This document shows positions 54,201 through 56,095 of a DNA stretch of 56,095 bases, piece after piece. The stretch's first letter is position 1, and each line of letters starts with the position of its first letter. Source of the stretch: Thraustochytrium sp. TN22 (taxonomy: Eukaryota; Sar; Bigyra; Thraustochytrida; Thraustochytriidae); contig JABLUY010000240.1 in NCBI GenBank assembly GCA_013306675.1, positions 1 through 56,095 on the forward strand. The letters are read 5' to 3'. The position numbers and the translations under genes were made by a program. The notes beneath the pieces are model-generated. The model ran no database searches and had not been told where the DNA came from. It was given only the letters and a program-made list of their open reading frames with translations.

Positions 54201-55925
54201 CTTCTCGTGCTGCTCTCCTTCTTCGCCGCGCGATACAGCGGCCGCGACTCCAAGGAGGCCTTCGCCGTTCAGGCAGCCATTGAAGGCAGCTTCGCAAGCT
54301 TCGAGAGCGTCACAGATGTGGAGAGCTGGCATACATTCACCCAAAGCACCTTCATCGACGCCCTCTGGGCCACGGACCAAGTGTGCACAAACGCGGACGG
54401 CAAGCTTGCGGTGCTTGGCGGTGATGGCGCCCTCCTGAACGGCGCGCAGGGCCTCATCGGCCGCCCCATCTACAGGCAGCTGCGGACACGGTCGGACTCG
54501 TGCAGCAGCGACAGCAAACCTATCGTGCGTCAAACCCAGGAAACCTGCTTCGCACGTTACGAAGACGAGTACAGGGACACCTTCCCCATTAGGAACTGCA
54601 GCGTGGATGGCCTCGCAGGCAGCATCGAACATGTAGACGACGTTGGTCTGGAATTCTCCGGAACCTACAACACCTACCCTAAAGGTGGCTATCATGTGGT
54701 GCTACCGTCTGACAAGGTCCGTGCCAAGGCTGTGCTCGAAACCCTCCAAGCGTGCAACTTCATCTCGCGCAACACCCGCTTCGCAGCGCTGGAGTTTAAA
54801 CTCTCTTCGCGCGCAGAGGGCCTCGTCACTCATGGCTCCATTGTGTTGGAGCTCACTGCTGCCGGTGCTATTCACCCCACCAAGCACTTTTCAACGCACA
54901 AGATCATCTCGTACACGAACGACCAAGACCTTCGCGACCGCAAAGTCGAATGGGCTTTGCTCTTCGCCTTCATCATATACGCTATGTACGAAAGTTACCG
55001 CTTCGTGCACGACGGCGTTTTCTGGGGGTCTCCTCGTGCTGTCATCTCATTCTTTTACTGTTCCCGGTGTTCCCGGCATCACAAAGTTCGGCCGTCCTCG
55101 AATTCTTCGTCGGGGGGAAACCTCTACTCCAAACGACGTCTCCCGTTTCCCCGCTACCTGGGGAACCTGTTCAACTACCTAGACTTCCTCATCCTGGTCT
55201 TCGCGACGCTGCTCTTCAGAGATCATGCTAGGCTCGCCAACGAGGTCGACGCCAACATCGACGCCTGGTTCGCCATGTCGGCCTCGGACGAGTACGTCAA
55301 CGCATCCTACGCTATCGAACTGGCGCAGCAACGCCAGATATGGCTTGCCATCGTCGTCTTCTTGTGCTACATCAAGAGCCTCGAGTTCGTGCAGATCCAC
55401 GAAATGGCCGCAATACCGCTCTACATCATCCTCGGTATGGTCATGCGGGTCCTCTCTTTCTTCATCATCCTGGTCTTCTTCATCCTCGCATTCGGCTTCT
55501 TCGACTACATCCTCTTCGGTCTCTCCTACGCTCCCGTCTCCTCCATTTCCCGCTCCCTCGTCGTGAGCTTTCGCGCCGCAATTGGTGATATCCAGTTCGA
55601 CGAGAAGTTCGCGGTTGACCCCGGCCTCGGTTTCGCAATGAGCATTGCCTCTGCATGGGTCCTTGTCATCCTCCTGCTCAACCTCCTCGTCGCCATCATG
55701 AACGAGGCCTACGAGGACGTCAAGAGCTCTGCCGAAGCTCGCTGGTGCTTCGTGCAGTTTTGTTCCTCCAGGGAAAAGTACACCTTCTACAAGGGCGAGC
55801 AACCACAAGACGAGTCCGCGATGCGTATTTGGAGACTCGTGCGCTTTCATTCTGATAAGCTCATGAAACGCATTCAGAGGCCCAACCCGAGCCAAAGCCA
55901 GGTTGAAGGGGCCAGCCAGGTTTAG
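51234..55925 (+). CDS. Polycystin/TRPP-type cation channel with ankyrin repeats and a giant Ala-rich insertion
   Basis: The open frame encodes 1563 residues from the ATG at 51234 (MSLSDAVDAF). Residues 160-247 are ankyrin repeats (LHHYCARGM; TGLHLAAAHGHFSVVSALLA; TPLHYATR). The third breaks off, and its second helix (NIVKLLIDKGAALD) appears only at about residue 901; the 650 residues between are mostly Ala/Arg/Glu. From about 977 the sequence is a six-helix channel: TM1 (KLVCWLVLLVLLSFF), a polycystin-type extracellular domain (about 1020-1222), TM2-TM5, a pore helix and filter region FRAAIGDIQFDE, and TM6 ending NLLVAIMNEAYEDVKS, close to PKD2 (GDINF, LNMFLAIIND). Expected to be a Ca2+-permeable channel in plasma or ciliary membrane. 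Canonical PKD2 has no ankyrin repeats, so the layout is unusual. If the insertion is an intron, the protein is about 908 residues. Confidence 0.85.
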   Translation: MSLSDAVDAFKKVKAIQPTSDLGILCKFMENALKSEDKVSEFETEVLKKILDTEESIALKQLLWKWDGSIWKVEHKHVFIQLVLKCNTPAGTVKDRVQKLLTFTEKGCPEYVSMLRDLCWEEALKNNSAEALVYLVDELPTEPELPDLLPKDQSWAERALDNSHNKSGYKLLHHYCARGMLSEVQSLLSNQAFVDQRTAHELGTGLTGLHLAAAHGHFSVVSALLAQGATIDATDANDDTPLHYATRQLVFLRLARSNRREHERDESKLKLELNWGCLPGGLLSREIGNDQNNLNEAVYRMEPSTRTRVYSGELQVDFEQWCRLFPRAVDPDVVHLDWDHYPKACFSAFDERRLLAIGESAANGARQATGDASHLHQRVFQVNATSRERSAQTGDVAALFDAAARAMAAAAATDPAEHADADAKVAIAKVAIADFAAKAAVEEEIATALVAAFTSASKAARNPSVAANETARNPSVAANEAAPAAANIWASRVRTAGAIRTAAACVLELLTIPNEASRAAGAAATAEAREAEARKAEEAAREAEEATEAAWTAARTAAARTAPSAAARAAALTAARAAALTAARAAARAAARAAEVAIAVLAAADKAVADVREHGDTQAAVTATDTGSSTASEETADRTATETEAAHLVAAANAVAAADAVNALQTHAAVAQVATASVIRAQTQMETAVRAQQAASKAASAALDALRALRTAEPAANQGALQAGVAAAQAQRPRPSGPQAPILTLAEAAEAAEAAVADYAMAAARAAAQAAAQAAAQAAAQAVAQASEAAAHAQDSAETTTTTSAEETREAAAAREAAREAAREAAAVARKAAELALLVARISRPNNAVADQPSPPLTALMETICEVLATALTTASEWPKATWKLKLRDGEELKRKVRVQQNIVKLLIDKGAALDCQNMYGSKAYPTAEREAWLKEHWKEMCEIASKKPNFGFRAAIFKDSRTQAAVKQIWWDDFHLCWALFKLVCWLVLLVLLSFFAARYSGRDSKEAFAVQAAIEGSFASFESVTDVESWHTFTQSTFIDALWATDQVCTNADGKLAVLGGDGALLNGAQGLIGRPIYRQLRTRSDSCSSDSKPIVRQTQETCFARYEDEYRDTFPIRNCSVDGLAGSIEHVDDVGLEFSGTYNTYPKGGYHVVLPSDKVRAKAVLETLQACNFISRNTRFAALEFKLSSRAEGLVTHGSIVLELTAAGAIHPTKHFSTHKIISYTNDQDLRDRKVEWALLFAFIIYAMYESYRFVHDGVFWGSPRAVISFFYCSRCSRHHKVRPSSNSSSGGNLYSKRRLPFPRYLGNLFNYLDFLILVFATLLFRDHARLANEVDANIDAWFAMSASDEYVNASYAIELAQQRQIWLAIVVFLCYIKSLEFVQIHEMAAIPLYIILGMVMRVLSFFIILVFFILAFGFFDYILFGLSYAPVSSISRSLVVSFRAAIGDIQFDEKFAVDPGLGFAMSIASAWVLVILLLNLLVAIMNEAYEDVKSSAEARWCFVQFCSSREKYTFYKGEQPQDESAMRIWRLVRFHSDKLMKRIQRPNPSQSQVEGASQV
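52430..53760 (+). repeat. Alanine-rich repeat array inside the channel gene
   Basis: In-frame repeats of several periods: a 33-bp duplication at 52612-52678 (ARNPSVAANE units), a 30-bp GCAGCTTTGACCGCAGCTCG-type array near 52930-53010, and a 12-bp GCGGCTCAGGCC array at about 53520-53592. The product is Ala 45-50% with Arg, Glu, Gln and Thr, predicted as long helices. Confidence 0.88.
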
Positions 55926-55965
55926 AGGCCCAGCCAGGTTCAGAGGCCCAGCCAGGAGGAGGAAG
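55900..55965 (+). repeat. 19-21 bp tandem repeat across the channel stop codon
   Basis: GGCCAGCCAGGTT-type units: one copy reads ..GTT TAG AGG, the next ..GTT CAG AGG. The TAG stop therefore sits where a sister copy has CAG (Gln). The frame stays open for about 24 more codons to a TGA. Confidence 0.8.
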
Positions 55966-56095
55966 ATCTCGAAGCCTGCACTGGGAGCCGCCGGATTTGA
56001 CAAGATAACTGAAAGCTCAAGATCTGCTTTGCATTGATTCTTTTTTAACACCGACCTCGTGGTATTCGTAGTAGGTGGCTCCACGTTGAGCTGAG
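55926..56095. other. 3' flank of the channel gene
   Basis: Short AT-richer flank with a T6 tract near 56040. No further gene is visible before the window ends. Confidence 0.5.

Overview
This is a 56 kb window of nuclear DNA from a very GC-rich single-celled eukaryote. The evidence for a eukaryote is a kinetochore protein (Spc25), a proteasome lid subunit (Rpn6), a MED15-like Mediator subunit with a KIX domain, a cilium protein (IQUB), a PEP carboxykinase gene with a GT-AG intron and mitochondrial presequence, and intergenic DNA full of microsatellites. IQUB suggests a flagellated stage. Proline-threonine mucin-like stalks and GC-rich, intron-poor genes are common in stramenopiles and some haptophytes, but the window does not settle the lineage. 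No plastid gene is visible. Many alternative reading frames stay open because GC is high, so genes were chosen by recognisable domains and by hydrophobic or cysteine patterning. No tRNA, rRNA or CRISPR was found.

From 1.3 to 19.6 kb lies a cluster of five paralogous membrane proteins, ordered +, -, -, -, +. Each has an N-terminal hydrophobic signal, a variable ectodomain with a PT-repeat stalk, a cysteine module with the signature ETDVDCGG (ETGVDCGG in one copy), a conserved polytopic membrane domain and a variable, mostly acidic tail. I cannot assign them to a named family. They look like an expanding family of stalked surface proteins and are the best candidate here for an undescribed system. 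A sixth PT-stalk protein, single-pass and unrelated in its ectodomain, lies at 47.6-49.1 kb.

From 20 to 33 kb are Spc25, a TTAA-flanked piggyBac-like element with a broken gene that also carries a PD-(D/E)XK (YqaJ-like) nuclease, a TPR-glycosyltransferase fusion, a secreted Cu-only superoxide dismutase-like protein, a RING protein and the MED15-like protein. From 33 to 49 kb are a leucine-rich-repeat protein with a NEL-type E3 ubiquitin ligase domain (a fold known mainly from bacterial effectors), ATP-dependent PEPCK, Rpn6, IQUB, a glycine-rich type II membrane protein and the single-pass PT protein.

The right end holds a polycystin/TRPP-type cation channel gene with N-terminal ankyrin repeats. 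The third ankyrin repeat is split by about 650 in-frame codons, mostly alanine-rich, which is either a giant translated insertion or a stop-free intron. Shared oddities across the window are (GA)n/(CT)n tracts just past several stop codons, pentanucleotide microsatellites between genes, and recent in-frame tandem duplications inside stalks and tails.
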